DNA of 64,000 nucleotides from Molanna angustata (taxonomy: Eukaryota; Arthropoda; Insecta; Trichoptera; Molannidae): NCBI GenBank assembly GCA_963576475.1, contig OY754977.1, forward strand, positions 10,233,089 through 10,297,088, written 5' to 3'. The notes under the pieces were generated by a model that saw only the letters and a list, made by a program, of their open reading frames with translations, ran no database searches and was not told the origin of the DNA. Every line of letters begins with the position of its first letter. Position 1 is the stretch's first letter. Below are positions 46,501 through 58,737 of the stretch, piece by piece. A program made the translations under genes and the position numbers.

Positions 46501-47004
46501 TACATTGAAGTCTAAAACGTTTTACTATACTTTTTGAGTGATTTAAGTCTAACCTATGTATCTTAATTGAAATAAAATCATCAAAATATACACAAAATAA
46601 TTGAAAAATATTTGTTATTCGTAAACATTTTCATGTTAAATTATTTATTAAAATATATACGTAAAACAGTAATTATTTTCTTCTGCCAAATATTTTGCAC
46701 AAAATGATTCGATATTATCTGCAATGTATACCTACTAAGTATGTCGTATATGCCATTTAGAAAAAAATAATTGATAGTGTATTTTTTAACTTATAGGGTG
46801 TATCGTAATTGTTTAAAATGTAGAAAACGATAACTATATTAAAGTAACCTCGAGGGAATTTATTATAATATGGTGCATGAGTTAGTAATTCAGTTTTAAT
46901 AATGTATTTCGTAATATTTAGAATTAAAGGTTGTTCTTTCAAAATAATTGTCTTAAGTCTATCATTATTTTCTTTTTACGGTGCCACTATTTTTACGACC
47001 GGAA

Positions 47005-47031
47005 TTGGCGGGAAAAGCGTTTTCCCGCCAA
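47005..47031. repeat. Palindrome with two TTTCCCGCC sites
   Basis: TTGGCGGGAAAA, GCG, TTTTCCCGCCAA: 12-bp perfect arms. Each arm contains an E2F-consensus-like TTTCCCGC. A regulatory role is speculation. Confidence 0.6.
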
Positions 47032-47082
47032 AAAGTGTCTATTTACACGACAAATTTTCTGACGTCGTCTATGTTTTTAGGT

Positions 47083-47340
47083 CATTTATAACCATAGAAA
47101 GCGCAGATAAATCAAAATACAAAAATATTTACCTTTGTCATTTTTTCAATGGTCATAAAAATGCATCATGGAAACCAACTTGAAGAAAAAATAAATAATA
47201 TTGGCATCTCATTACATTTACTTAATTTTATAAATCATTTTTTTATCGAGATCTACAATTATAACAGAGTATAAACAAAGGTAAATATTTTTATAACTTG
47301 ACTTATCTGCGTTTTCTGTGGTTATTTTTGGTTTTCGTCT
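47083..47340. repeat. Inverted repeat, about 55-bp arms
   Basis: ATAACCATAGAAAGCGCAGA, TAAATCAAAATACAAAAAT, ATTTACCTTTGT at 47083-47140 are inverted at 47277-47335 (ACAAAGGTAAATATTTTTAT, CTTATCTGCGTTTTCTGTGG, TTAT). Arms are imperfect and the loop is about 140 bp. Confidence 0.7.
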
Positions 47341-47579
47341 ATGATTGAGTCGTGTAAATAGTCGTAGCCTTCTTTTTAATAATAGATATTCTTCATTTTG
47401 AGATGTGGATAATATGTTCATCTGATTTTTAGCGCAATAATCCGTGACATTAAATTTGAGCTAAACATATCTAATTATTGTGTCATCTTGATGTTAAAAC
47501 CTAAGTATATTTTATAGACAGAAAATATAAGGCCCTTACTAGGCGAAACGCGTCCTAATAATAAGAATAAAATTCATGT

Positions 47580-48262
47580 TTATTTATTTATCTTTTTGTA
47601 CATAATATAAACAAATATAAAGCACACTAGCGGGCTTATTGCCATTAGGCATTTTTTTCCAAACAACCAGATTGACAGAATTATATATGTACCTACATCA
47701 ACAAAAAATGAAAGCTAAAAAAGAACAAAGAAAATAAACATAACACCAAGATAAACAATAAGAAAAATAAAATAATAGCATAACAAAAAAAAAAGGATTG
47801 GGAAAGAACAAGAAGAGGAAACCGAGATCAGGTGTCAAGGGGTAAATATTCCTTCTTTAGTAAATATTACGTAGCAAAGGGAAGGAAGGAAAAGGAGAGG
47901 GATCAGGTATTTTCGGAGAGATATCCCTGCTTTAGTCTTTTCTTGAAAATGGAAAGCGAGTTTGACGAAGTTATTTATATCAGGACTCATATTATTCCAG
48001 AGTCTTGCTGAACATACTTCAAAGGTTGAGTTGAAAAATTCAGTGTTGTATATTGGGATACTTAATGTAGTACGTTCAGCAGATCGAAGCGATAGGCCGT
48101 GATTAGATAAATAGGTGAATTTGGTTTTAACGTACCTACTGCGGTGAATAACATAGGGTTAAAGAGCGTATTGTATAGAAGTGACAAAGTATATATCGCT
48201 GTTGTATCTTAGGCAAATTGAGAAGATTACGGTAAGAAGAAATGTGATCGATTTTTTAAGTT
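47580..48262 (-). pseudogene. CR1/Jockey-like LINE remnant with tail
   Basis: On the minus strand, through several frameshifts, are NLPKIQQRYI, SLLYNTLFNPMLFTAVGTLK, ERTTLSIPIYNTEFFNSTFE and SARLWNNMSPDINNF, then a 3' UTR ending GGCAATAAGCCCGC. It is the same family as 40059-40892 (RTLSIPVHNTSFF, AARLWNNIPSQLR). Decayed and inactive. Confidence 0.7.
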
Positions 48263-48409
48263 CAAAGATGAAATTGAAAAAAAGTTAAACAAATAATTTA
48301 TTTCCACAATTTTTGGTTGTGTGTGCATGACTCAAAATGAAATATTGTATTTAGAAGGAAAGATGCATACGTTTGAATGCGTAGCGTATGTATGTACATG
48401 TACTAATAT
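48263..48409. other. Short unassigned gap
   Basis: Nothing recognised between the LINE and the next family B element. Confidence 0.4.
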
Positions 48410-49417
48410 TCCAACTGTCGATTTGTTCAGGAGAACTTTGTTCTCTTAACATATCGACAATGTTTCAAGCCAGGATACGCGAGAATTGTATGCAGAGGTC
48501 TACTTTTTTCACGGCTTTTCCAACTTTGAAGTCAAAAAACACCAACTTAGAGGCTTCGCAGCATATATGTTCCATACACGGATTTACTCAGAATTCGGAG
48601 TAGAACATTTCGTGTGTCTGTGTGTCTGTGTGTGTGTGTGTGTCCGTCCCCCCCTTATAACTTTTGATCCGCTCAATTTACAGAGCCCAAAATTTCAGAA
48701 TATATACACAGTTATAGGCCTACAAAAATTTAATACTCAGAATTTTGAATTTTTGTTTCAGTCAGGGGTTATCAACTTTTGAATTTTTATTTTATTTTTC
48801 CATATATCTCAGAAACCATAAAAGCTAGAACGCTGAAAATTGGTACAAACATAGAAAAATAAAAAATTTCAAAAAAAAATTTTCAAAAAAATTACAGGGT
48901 TTCTCAAACAATTTTTAATAAGAAAATATTTTTTTTATGATAAATTTATGAGTTTAACTGCCTATATTTCCAAAACTTATACAATTATCGAAAAAAGCCG
49001 AAACACCCCAACTAGATAATTTAATTTTCTATAAAAAATATTAACATTGTAGTAGAAGATCTCAATTTTTTTTAACAATTTTTTTAAAAATTGAATTTAG
49101 TGACGACATCGCTTCATACATTTTGTATGGCAGTCGCCTATACACAATATGTAAGAAGACTTAATAGTTTGATACTTCATCTCCAAACAAACATACATAC
49201 CATCATGCTATTTTCATATTCTGGGTAGGAAAAAAGGAACTTCCTCCATACTATCCTATCTTGACATACATACCTACATAATATATGTTGTATAGAAAAC
49301 AAAATATCTGAAAATATTCAATAATTTGTATTTATGGGTTTATAGTTTGGTACATATTCTTCAACTATACATACTATCGCTATCGACAGTTGGATCTCAT
49401 GTGTTACATGCAACTAG
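48410..49417 (+). mobile_element. Small Helitron-like family B, complete copy 2 (1008 bp)
   Basis: Starts TCCAACTGTCGATTTG, ends ATCGACAGTTGGATCTC, then the hairpin CATGT-GTT-ACATG and CAACTAG, followed by T. It therefore has TC...CTAG ends, a 3' hairpin and subterminal inverted repeats (CCAACTGTCGAT / ATCGACAGTTGG). The 5' hairpin is 48416-48459. It carries (TG)n and C-run tracts and no coding capacity. Subterminal inverted repeats are unusual for classic Helitrons and recall Helentron-type relatives. Confidence 0.75.
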
Positions 49418-49445
49418 TATATGTAAATGTATCTATAAATAAACA

Positions 49446-49690
49446 ACGTAAAAGACAATAACATAAAACTAGCTCACCTTAGCACAGGCTATGCCTAGTG
49501 AGGGGGCTAGTAACAAAGATACAAACAAAAAGATATGGCTTAAACTATGTAAGAACCAGTGAAGTGGTAAATTGATATTTATTGAAATGAAATAACTTAT
49601 ATTTACTTTGTATGTTAACTATGTATGAATAAGCTTATATTATCTTAAGATATTTTGTATCTCATATATACTGTATATTTTTGGATAGAA
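49446..49690 (-). repeat. Dispersed repeat, inverted copy of 22640-22830
   Basis: The minus strand matches the plus strand of 22640-22830 over about 180 bp. Beyond that comes AAATAAATAAAAATAAAAAA-like A-rich sequence. Confidence 0.7.
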
Positions 49691-49896
49691 ATAAATAAAA
49701 ATAAAAAAATAAAAAAAATATTAACATGTAGAGCTATTAATCTGTTTTGATTTTTTAAATTAATAAACACATATAATATGCACAACATAATCATTATCGC
49801 GCCGCTAACTTGTTGAACTGAAAAAAAAATAACTTGCTAAGCTGTCAATAATTTATGTATGACAATCACACACAATCTTAGTACAATATATGAATA
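49691..49896. other. Short unassigned gap
   Basis: No feature recognised. Confidence 0.4.
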
Positions 49897-50472
49897 TTTA
49901 CAGGTCTACAAAACTTTTATACTCAGAATTTTGAATTTTTGTTTCAGTCAGGGGTTATCAACTTTTGAATTTTACTTTATTTTTCCATATATCTCAGAAA
50001 CCATAAAAGCTAAAACGCTGAAAATTGGTATAAACATCGACATATACAAAATCTCAAATAAGTTTTTTCAAAAAAATTCCAGGGTTTCTCAAACATTTTT
50101 TGTTAAATAAATTTTTTTTTCATGATAAATTTATGAGTTTAACTGCCTTTATTTCCATAGTTTTTAAAAATATCGAAAAAATCCGAAACACACCAACTAG
50201 ATAATTTAATTTTCAATAAAAAATAGCAGTATTCTAGTAGTACATCGCAATTTTTTTAACAGTTTTTATAAAAATTGAATTTAGTGACGACATTGCTTCA
50301 TACAATGTGTATGGTAGTCGCCAATACACAATATTATGTAAGAAGACTTAATAGTTTGATACTTAATCTCCAAACATGCATACAAACCATCATGCTGTTT
50401 TCATATTCCGGGTAGGAGAAAAGGACTGACCTCCATACTGTCCTATCTTAACATACATACCTACATGTGTTG
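49897..50472 (+). mobile_element. Small Helitron-like family B, copy 3 (both ends missing)
   Basis: Starts inside the family at TTACAGGTCTACAAAACTTT and runs to CATACATACCTACATGTGTTG, where copy 4 begins directly. The remaining 3' sequence of copy 3 is not found after copy 4. Confidence 0.7.
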
Positions 50473-50690
50473 TCCAACTGTCGATTCGTTCATGAGAATT
50501 CAATTCTCTTAATGAATCGACATTATTAAGCCAAGATGCGTGTACGAAGGAAAATTTTGTATGGTGTAGTGGACTTTTTGCATACTAATAACACGAACTA
50601 GAGGCCTCGCAGCATATATGTTCCTGTACATGGATTTATTCAGAATTCGGAGTAGAACATTTTATGTGAGTTTTGTGTGTCTGTGTGTGT

Positions 50691-50740
<50 letters not shown>

Positions 50741-51512
50741 CCCCCCCCTTATAACTTTTGATTCGCTCAATTTACAGAGCCCAAAATTTCAGAATATATA
50801 TATATACAGTTATAGGCTTACAAAAGGTTTATACTCAGAATTGTGAATTTTTGTTTCAGTCAGGGGTTATCAACTTGAAATTTTGGTTTATTTTTCCATA
50901 TATCTCAGAAACCATAAAAGCTAGAAAGCTGAAAATTGGTATGAACATAGACAAATACAAAATCTACAATTTTTTTTTTTTTTTAAATTCCAGGGTTTCT
51001 CAAACATTTTTTATAAATAAAAATATTTAATATAAATTTACGAGATTAACTGCCTATATTTCCAAACTTTTTAAAAATATCGAAAAAAGCCGAAATACCC
51101 CAACAAGATAATTTAATTTTCTATAAAAAATATTACGATTGTATTAGCACATCTCAATTTTTTTTTAATAATTTTTATAAAAATTGAATTTAGTGACGAC
51201 ATTGCTTCATACAATTTGTATGGAAGTAGCCTACTCACAATATCTAAGAAGACTTAATAATTTGATACTAATCTCCCAACATACATACATACCATCATGC
51301 TGTTTTCATATTCTGGGTTGGATCAAAGGACTGACCTCCATACTATCCTATCTTGACATACATACCTAGGTACATGTGTTGTATAGAAAACCAAATATTT
51401 TAAAATATTAAATAATTTGTATTTATGGGTTTATAGTTTCGTACTTACCTATTCTTCAACTGTACATACATTCACTATCGACAGTTGGATCTCATGTGTT
51501 ACATGCAACTAG
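50473..51512 (+). mobile_element. Small Helitron-like family B, complete copy 4 (1040 bp)
   Basis: Starts TCCAACTGTCGATTCG and ends GTTACATGCAACTAG before a T. The 5' hairpin (50479-50522) differs from copies 1 and 2 by paired changes that keep it folded. A long (TG)n followed by (C)9 lies at 50675-50747. No coding capacity. Confidence 0.75.
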
Positions 51513-51746
51513 TAATAATAAAAAAACTCAGCCGGTAGATTTTCATATTCTCTTTCGATTGAAATAAAAACCTACTTCATTGGCCTTGTAGTTTTTTAGT
51601 TACTTACAATGAAAAAATAAAAAAAGATTTTACTAAACTAATTTTCAAAAAAATCATGCAATAGAATAAAGATGTACATACTAACTGTTCCTTATTTCAA
51701 AGACATATCTTTTAAGGGTATTAGGGAAAATATTTTCAAAATATAC
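51513..51746. other. Short unassigned gap
   Basis: No feature recognised before the (TA)n tract. Confidence 0.4.
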
Positions 51747-52613
<867 letters not shown>

Positions 52614-52614
52614 C

Positions 52615-52624
52615 TGGCGCAGTC
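52615..52624 (+). promoter_or_regulatory. Primer binding site, tRNA-Ser type
   Basis: TGGCGCAGTC directly after the 5' LTR is complementary to the 3' end expected of a tRNA-Ser and matches the site of 297/17.6-type elements. Confidence 0.75.
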
Positions 52625-53142
52625 TGGAACAAATCTACGCAGAAGATTTTGAATTTTTTCGAGAAGAAAAAATTTTTCGGCGACACAGACGACAATAATT
52701 TTTTTTCACTGAAAAAAAATTGGAGGTACAAGATCGTACAAGTGTATAGAGACACTGTAGTGTACGAAAAAGAAGATCTTCGAGGAAGCAGTATCGGAGC
52801 TGAAGAAGACAGGGATCTTCGAGATACGACTTCGGGAGACTTCGACTGGATTTCAAGGGGACCAGAGGGGACCAAGGAAGACCAGGAAGGACAACGGGAA
52901 CGAGAATCAGAGAGGACCAGGGGACCACAAGGATTGGACAAGAGGATTGGCTGCTTGCTGTGAACGAGCGTCGAGCAGAGGCAACGGAAGAGGACCAGAG
53001 AGCTGGAAGACCAGGATTCGACAGAGACGACTTCTGCAGAGACAGGGTTGGGCCGTAGTGCAGGTTCAAGCGACTGGACAGGATCGAGTTAAGATAAGTG
53101 TATTTTTCTTTTCTTGTCTGTAGGTATTCTTTTTTCGGTAAT

Positions 53143-54651
53143 ATGGAACAAAGGAATCTACCGCTTTTCAATCACGAGAGTGATTTGTGGAGTGTGTTCA
53201 GGGTACGTTTTGAGCAATTCATCATAGCTGATGATGAAAAAATGTCTGAATCAAGGAAGAGAGCAATATTTTTAACCTCTTTGTCTGAAAAAACTTTCGT
53301 TTTATTACAAAACTTGTGTGTACCAAGAAAAGTTACTGAAGAAAAATTGTCGAAATTATTTGATCATTTGGATAATTTTTGTAATGAAACTGTTTCTCCG
53401 TATATTGAGAGAGAAAAATTTTATTGTATGAAACAGTCTGAACATGAATCAGTAAAAGAGTTTGCTTGTAAATTAAAAGAGCGTAGTGTTAAATGTCAAT
53501 TTAATGATCGTCTGGAAGAATCGTTGAAAGATATTTTTATTATCGGTTTGTGTAATAGTCAAATAAAAGAAAAGTTGTATTTGGAGGACGAGAAAAAGGG
53601 TTTTTCTCAAATACTCGAATATGCAAATGTATTGGAATCGGTATCAAAAAATAAAAATATGATAAAAAGTTGTAAATCAGAAATTTGTGAAATCGCAAGT
53701 AAACAGAATAGTAGGTATAATAAAAATAGTGCACATAGAAGGAATTTCAACGAAGTTGATAAGAAAAGGAATAGATCAGTATCACCGCAGGTTAGTAATA
53801 GGAATTTAAAATGTTTTGCATGTTTATCTGATAGTCATTTAATTAAAGATTGTAAATTTAAAAATTTTAAGTGTAATAAGTGTAGAAAAATGGGTCATAT
53901 TGCGAAAGCATGTAAAAACGATCAGTTTGGTAAAAGCAAAAATAGTATTTTTACTCTAGAAAATAATACGAACGTAAATGTTGTTTGCAATACGGAAGGT
54001 AATAATGAAATTGTAAATCCAGTCATGATTAATATATGTATTGGTAGTCAGATTATTCGCGCGATGATTGATACAGGTGCTAATGTATGTGTAATTCCGA
54101 AAGATATTTATTTTAAGAAGTTTGAAAATTATAAATTGAATAAACCGACAAGTATTTTGAAATCATACGACGGTAGTATTTTAAAATGTATTGGTATGTG
54201 TATTATGGAAGTAACATACAACAATATCAAACAAGTGATTGAATTTTTTGTAGTAAACAATGGCAACAGTGTAATAATAGGTAGAAATGTAATTCAGAAA
54301 TTCAATATTTGCTTTGAAGGTGTTAACACTTTACTGACCAGTGTTGATGAAAATTTTAAAAATAATTATATTATTAAAATCAAGGAAAAATATCCGGATG
54401 TTTTCAGTAAAAAATTGGGAAGATTTTCCAAAGGAAAGGTTAGGTTGTTTGTTAAAGAGAATTTTATACCTAAATTTTGTAAACCTAGGTTAGTTCCATT
54501 TTCGATCAGGGAAAAAGTCGAAAAAGAAATTAGAAGATTGGAGAAAGAGGGCATAATCACGGCAGTGACGTCGAGTGACATTGCTTCTCCAATTGTTCCT
54601 GTTATAAAGAAATCGGGGGAAATCAGGATTTGTGGGGATTATAAAACAACA
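53143..54651 (+). CDS. Gypsy gag-protease-RT (5' part of gag-pol)
   Basis: One frame from ATG 53143 (MEQRNLPLF; an upstream in-frame ATG at 53098 is less likely) to the LINE insertion after 54651. Gag covers about the first 220 residues (capsid-like, helical, Lys/Glu rich). Two CCHC knuckles follow at about 53811-53920 (CFACLSDSHLIKDC, CNKCRKMGHIAKAC). The aspartic protease motif MIDTGANVCVIP is at about 54064. The RT start is YPDVFSKKLGRF through IASPIVPVIKKSGEIRICGD. Gag and pol are fused without a frameshift. Downstream of 54651 the frame reads into LINE DNA and stops at 54822. Confidence 0.9.
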
Positions 54652-56163
54652 CTGAAAGTCACCCACCGCTTACCCGGGTATCTCAGGCGCGTTAGCACCT
54701 CTTTACCCGCACTTACTTGCAAATCTTTTTACGCAGGCGGGCTCGGGGTTTGCCGGATGGGCTCCTCCCAACAAACCCCGCCTGCTAAATTATGGACTCT
54801 CAGTGCCCTCATTCGAGGATGAAGCCTACCTAATGCATCTTACTAATTAAAACTAATCTTAATTTCTAGGTACTTATAACTACTTATAAATATCATCATA
54901 ATATAACTAAATATCTAACAAACTAATTATCTTAATACTACTGTCTTAGTCTTAACCTAATGGGTGAAGGAGCCAGGATAGAGGCGTCCCGACGTTCCAT
55001 AAGAGCCATCGCACCCGCATCACCAGGTGCGATAGCTAACCTCGACGCGAGAAAGGAGGACCCACCCAGACGGGGGCACTTAATCAGACACCTCCACGAA
55101 GGGAGAAAGGATGGCACGAAACGTCAACGAGTCATCGACCACTCCGCCACAGCACCACTCCAGGCCAGATCAGGCCCATCACTGTACGAGATCCTCGACC
55201 GGAGGAAAACCCGGTCTTCGGAGCTCATCCCAGCGTGAAACCCACACATCAATAAACTCTTCGAAACGAGCAACATTGTGATAGTTCTCCAGCACTTCGC
55301 CAAACCAGACTGGTCGGGTGGTGCCAGCACACATACCTCCTATCAAATTCTCCCTGGCGTCCATCAACAAAGGGCACTCCCAAAGTATATGCTCAGCATT
55401 CTGGGCACCGGTACCACAAGCACACCACGGATCCACCGCTAGGCCTAACTCAAAGAGTCGGCCTTTAAGCTCACCGTGTCCTGACACGAGCTGCACCGCA
55501 TGATGGCTCAGTGCCAGCGTTCTCATACTCATCCTCTTTCTTAGGTCAGGGAAGAACTTATAGGTTACCCTAGCAGTTCCTCCTCTATCCCAGCGCTCCT
55601 GCCAAACTTCCATCGTCCTTTCTCTGACTCTATTGCTTGCCTCACTCAGACCACCAATCCCAGGTGCAACACAAACAATCACTCCTAAATGTTCAGCCCG
55701 CCTGTTGAGCCTGATACTCCTACGTGCGACAAAGTCCCGCACCTCGAGATCAGCAGGCAGGACACCAGCGATGACCGGAAGACCGTCGCTGGCCGCCGTG
55801 CGATACGCACCTGTAACAGCAAGCAAGGGAAGACGCTGGCCCCTCAGGATCGCAAGAGCAACCGAGCCAACGCTCAGCCGATGGGACCACACTTCAGATG
55901 CGTATGTAACCTGGGCCACATACGTAGCCTTGTATATAGCCTTCACCGTACCCGAACGAAGTCCCCAGCTACTCTTGCTGATCCTGCGCAGTGCCATAAA
56001 CAAGGCAGCTGCTTTTTTAGCCGAGGACTTGATATGCGGTAGAAAGGTGAAGCCACTGTCCAGGATGACACCCAGGTAGCGAACCTCATCGGCAACCCTA
56101 ACGGAATGTCCGTCCATCCGCAACACCGGGCGTCTCGCCCGGCTAGGTGCCCCCTTCATCCAA
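54652..56163 (-). mobile_element. R1-clade LINE, 5' truncated, inserted in gypsy RT
   Basis: A 1512-bp insertion flanked by ATAAAACAACA at 54641-54651 and 56164-56174 (11-bp target duplication). It is inverted relative to gypsy. 985 bp are coding, 527 bp are 3' UTR. The 3' end (at 54652) reads GCGGTGGGTGACTTTCAG with no poly(A). GC content is clearly higher than the AT-rich host element. Confidence 0.92.
55179..56163 (-). CDS. R1-like reverse transcriptase, C-terminal fragment
   Basis: Open for about 328 codons to a stop at 55179. The nominal first nine residues of the frame (from 56186) are gypsy DNA. It shows the post-catalytic part of an R1-clade RT: VADEVRYLGVILDSGFTFLP, AIYKATYVAQVTYASEVW, LAVTGAYRTAASDGLPVIAG, VLPADLEVRDFVARR, and the terminal CCHC-type finger CACGTGAQNAEHILWECPL. 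Endonuclease and the YxDD motif are lost to 5' truncation, so it is immobile, yet no stop or frameshift was seen. Confidence 0.88.
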
Positions 56164-56174
56164 ATAAAACAACA

Positions 56175-58511
56175 GTGAATCCACAATTAATTGTTGATAG
56201 ATATCCGTTACCAAAATTCGAAGAGTTAATGTCAGAAATTAGTGGAAGTAAATTTTTTAGCAAGATTGATTTAAAAAATGCTTATACTCAGTTTGAGTTG
56301 GATGAAAACAGTAAAAGGTATACAACGATTTCCACATCGTTAGGTTTATTTCGGTATAATAGGTTAGTTTTCGGTTTGTCATCTAGCCCAGGAATTTTCG
56401 CTAAAAATTTAACAGCTTGTTTATTAGGTTTAAAAGGAGTTGTGGTATTTTTGGATGATATTTTGGTTTCAGGAAGAACTTTAGAGGAACATGATAGTAA
56501 CTTAGAGGGATTATTAAAACGTTTAAAAAAATGTAATTTGACTGTAAATACGGAAAAGTGCGAATTTTTTAGGGATAATGTAGAATTTTTAGGACATAAG
56601 ATTTCGGAAAAAGGGGTGGAACCTTTAAAAAGTAAAGTTGAGGCTATAACTTTAACTCCATATCCAGGGGATGTTCATGAGTTGAAAAGTTTTTTAGGTT
56701 TAATTAATTTCTATAGGAATTTTATTCCGAATATGTCTAGTATAGCGAAACCGTTATATGAGTTATTAAAAAAAGATGCAGTTTGGGAATTTAGTAGCGA
56801 TTGCAAGAAGGCAATCGATGAGTTAAAAAAAGTTTTAACTAGTGGGAATGTTTTAGCACATTTTGACGAAAATTTACCATTAACTTTAGTTACAGACGCG
56901 TCACTGAAAGGGTTAGCGGCGTCATTGTTAATTGGTAAAGAGCAACAAAGACCGATAGCTTTTGTATCGCGCACTCTGTCTAAGGAAGAACAAAAATACG
57001 CTATTATCGACCTTGAGGCGTTAGCTATAACATATGGATTAAAGCAGTTTTTTCAGTATCTGTACGGTAGGAAATTCACATTATTGGTTGATAGCCAACC
57101 GCTAACGAGAATTCTTAGTGAAAAAAAGAATATACCGACGTTAGCAGCAAATAGATTGCAAAGATACGGGTTAATTTTGGCTGGTTTTAATTACGAAATT
57201 AAATACATTAAGTCTAAAGATAATTGTTCTGATTATTTATCGAGAGTACCGGTTAGTGAACCAGATAATAGTTGTGATAACTTGACAGATAATTATTTAA
57301 ATTTAATATGTGACAGTGAGCAAATTTGTATAAACATTGAGCAGATTAGTGAGTCAACTAGTTGTGATGATGTGTTAGTGCGTATTATGTATTGTTTACA
57401 ATCAAAATGGCCGGATAAAGTTAACAAAGACAGTGATTTGTGGCATTTCTGGATAAAGAGAAATGAGTTATCGATTATAAAAGGGTGCATTTTGTGGAAT
57501 CATAGAGTAGTTATTCCGTCAAGCTTGAGAGATAAAATTTTAGGTATGTTACATAGATCTCATCTTGGTATTGTGAAGACAAAAGGTCTTGCAAGAGGTT
57601 ATGTTTATTGGCCGAAAATTGATAAAGACATTGAAGAATTAGTTAGTGAATGTTTTGAATGCTCAAAAGTTGCCGCATCGGAACCAAAAAATGTATTGAC
57701 AAGCTGGCCTAAGGAAGAGTCGGTTTGGACGAGAATACATATTGATTTTTTTGGACCAATTGCAGGTAAATCATTTCTTGTAGTATGTGATGCATATTCA
57801 AAATGGATTGAATGCTTAGAAATGAAGAATATTAATGCGTTTTGCACCATTAAAGCATTAAAAAAATTATTTTGTCAATTTGGATGTGTCAAAACGATAG
57901 TATCGGATAATGGTAGTGCTTTTATGTCAAATCAATTTCAGAGTTTTTGTGTTGAACATGGTATTAAACATGTAACGTCACCAATATTTTCACCTTCTTC
58001 CAATGGTCAAGCGGAAAACACGGTGAAAACGTGTAAAATGTTTTTAAAAAAATTATTAATAAATAATATAAAATTTATGAGTGATTATGAAAATAGAATT
58101 GATAATTTTTTAGTTGATTATCGGAATTCTCCGCATGTTTCAACAAAGGTTGAACCATCAGTTTTTATGTTAGGTAGAAAACTAAGGACAAATTTTGACA
58201 TTTTCATTCCTGAATTTAATTGTAATGATAATAATGATCATGAGGATATTATTGGACATAACTTGTTAAAAAGCCAAAAGAGGCAGCATTATTATTATGG
58301 AGGGAGAGAGAGGAAGGAATTGAAAACAGGTCAAAAATGTTGGGTAAAAGACTACAGGGTAGTAAACAAACCAACATGGGTTTTGGGACAGATTACTAGG
58401 AAAATTGGGAAGGCAATTTACTTGGTAAATGTTCTGGGTACTAGTTACACATGGAAAAGGCATGTTAACCAATTAAGAACCACAAGTGTAAAGTGGTCAG
58501 ATGGGGGGTAG
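56175..58511 (+). CDS. Gypsy pol, 3' part: RT, RNase H, integrase
   Basis: The frame resumes right after the second target duplication in the same phase as the 5' part. RT: RYPLPKFEELMSEISGSKFF, SKIDLKNAYTQFELDE, FGLSSSPGIFAKNL and catalytic VVFLDDILVSG (about 56448). RNase H: LVTDASLKGLAASLLIG (about 56887) and DLEALAITYGLKQF. Integrase: a zinc H-H...CFEC region (57550-57663), IHIDFFGPIAGKSFLVV (first Asp), IVSDNGSAFMS (second Asp) and PSSNGQAENTVK (Glu), ending in a C-terminal tail with WVLGQITRKIGKAIYLV. All catalytic residues are present. The stop is at 58509-58511. The ATG at 56106 lies in LINE DNA and is not a real start. Confidence 0.92.
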   Translation: MNPQLIVDRYPLPKFEELMSEISGSKFFSKIDLKNAYTQFELDENSKRYTTISTSLGLFRYNRLVFGLSSSPGIFAKNLTACLLGLKGVVVFLDDILVSGRTLEEHDSNLEGLLKRLKKCNLTVNTEKCEFFRDNVEFLGHKISEKGVEPLKSKVEAITLTPYPGDVHELKSFLGLINFYRNFIPNMSSIAKPLYELLKKDAVWEFSSDCKKAIDELKKVLTSGNVLAHFDENLPLTLVTDASLKGLAASLLIGKEQQRPIAFVSRTLSKEEQKYAIIDLEALAITYGLKQFFQYLYGRKFTLLVDSQPLTRILSEKKNIPTLAANRLQRYGLILAGFNYEIKYIKSKDNCSDYLSRVPVSEPDNSCDNLTDNYLNLICDSEQICINIEQISESTSCDDVLVRIMYCLQSKWPDKVNKDSDLWHFWIKRNELSIIKGCILWNHRVVIPSSLRDKILGMLHRSHLGIVKTKGLARGYVYWPKIDKDIEELVSECFECSKVAASEPKNVLTSWPKEESVWTRIHIDFFGPIAGKSFLVVCDAYSKWIECLEMKNINAFCTIKALKKLFCQFGCVKTIVSDNGSAFMSNQFQSFCVEHGIKHVTSPIFSPSSNGQAENTVKTCKMFLKKLLINNIKFMSDYENRIDNFLVDYRNSPHVSTKVEPSVFMLGRKLRTNFDIFIPEFNCNDNNDHEDIIGHNLLKSQKRQHYYYGGRERKELKTGQKCWVKDYRVVNKPTWVLGQITRKIGKAIYLVNVLGTSYTWKRHVNQLRTTSVKWSDGG

Positions 58512-58737
58512 AAAGTTGTTCTCATTGTTCTTGTGGGTCTCGACTCTGAAGCTTATGGATTGCTTGAGTTTGGACCCGGACACCCCAGTTCACTCCTCGG
58601 ATGCTAAGTTGTGTTTCCTCTTGTTTCAGGTTATCGGGAGGGTTGCCTGGAGGCAGGATGGAGGAACACTTGGACACTCGATCCTGGACATCGGTTATCC
58701 CTGCAGGCCAGTGTAAGGGATGGATGTCAGAGGTTAA

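Larger units (their letters stand above)
46501..47579. other. AT-rich, with two hairpins, no gene
   Basis: Apart from the inverted repeats at 47005-47031 and 47083-47340, nothing was recognised. Confidence 0.45.

Noticed and set aside
53098..53142. Upstream ATG at 53098 as gag start
   Set aside because: The ATG at 53143 gives a typical gag N-terminus; the extra 15 residues are hydrophobic leader-like and unsupported.
55633..56079. Plus-strand frames of 117-148 codons
   Set aside because: They are shadows of the minus-strand R1-like coding sequence.
56106..56174. Use of ATG 56106 as the start of an 801-residue protein
   Set aside because: The first 23 codons lie in the R1-like LINE and target duplication; gypsy sequence proper resumes at 56175.
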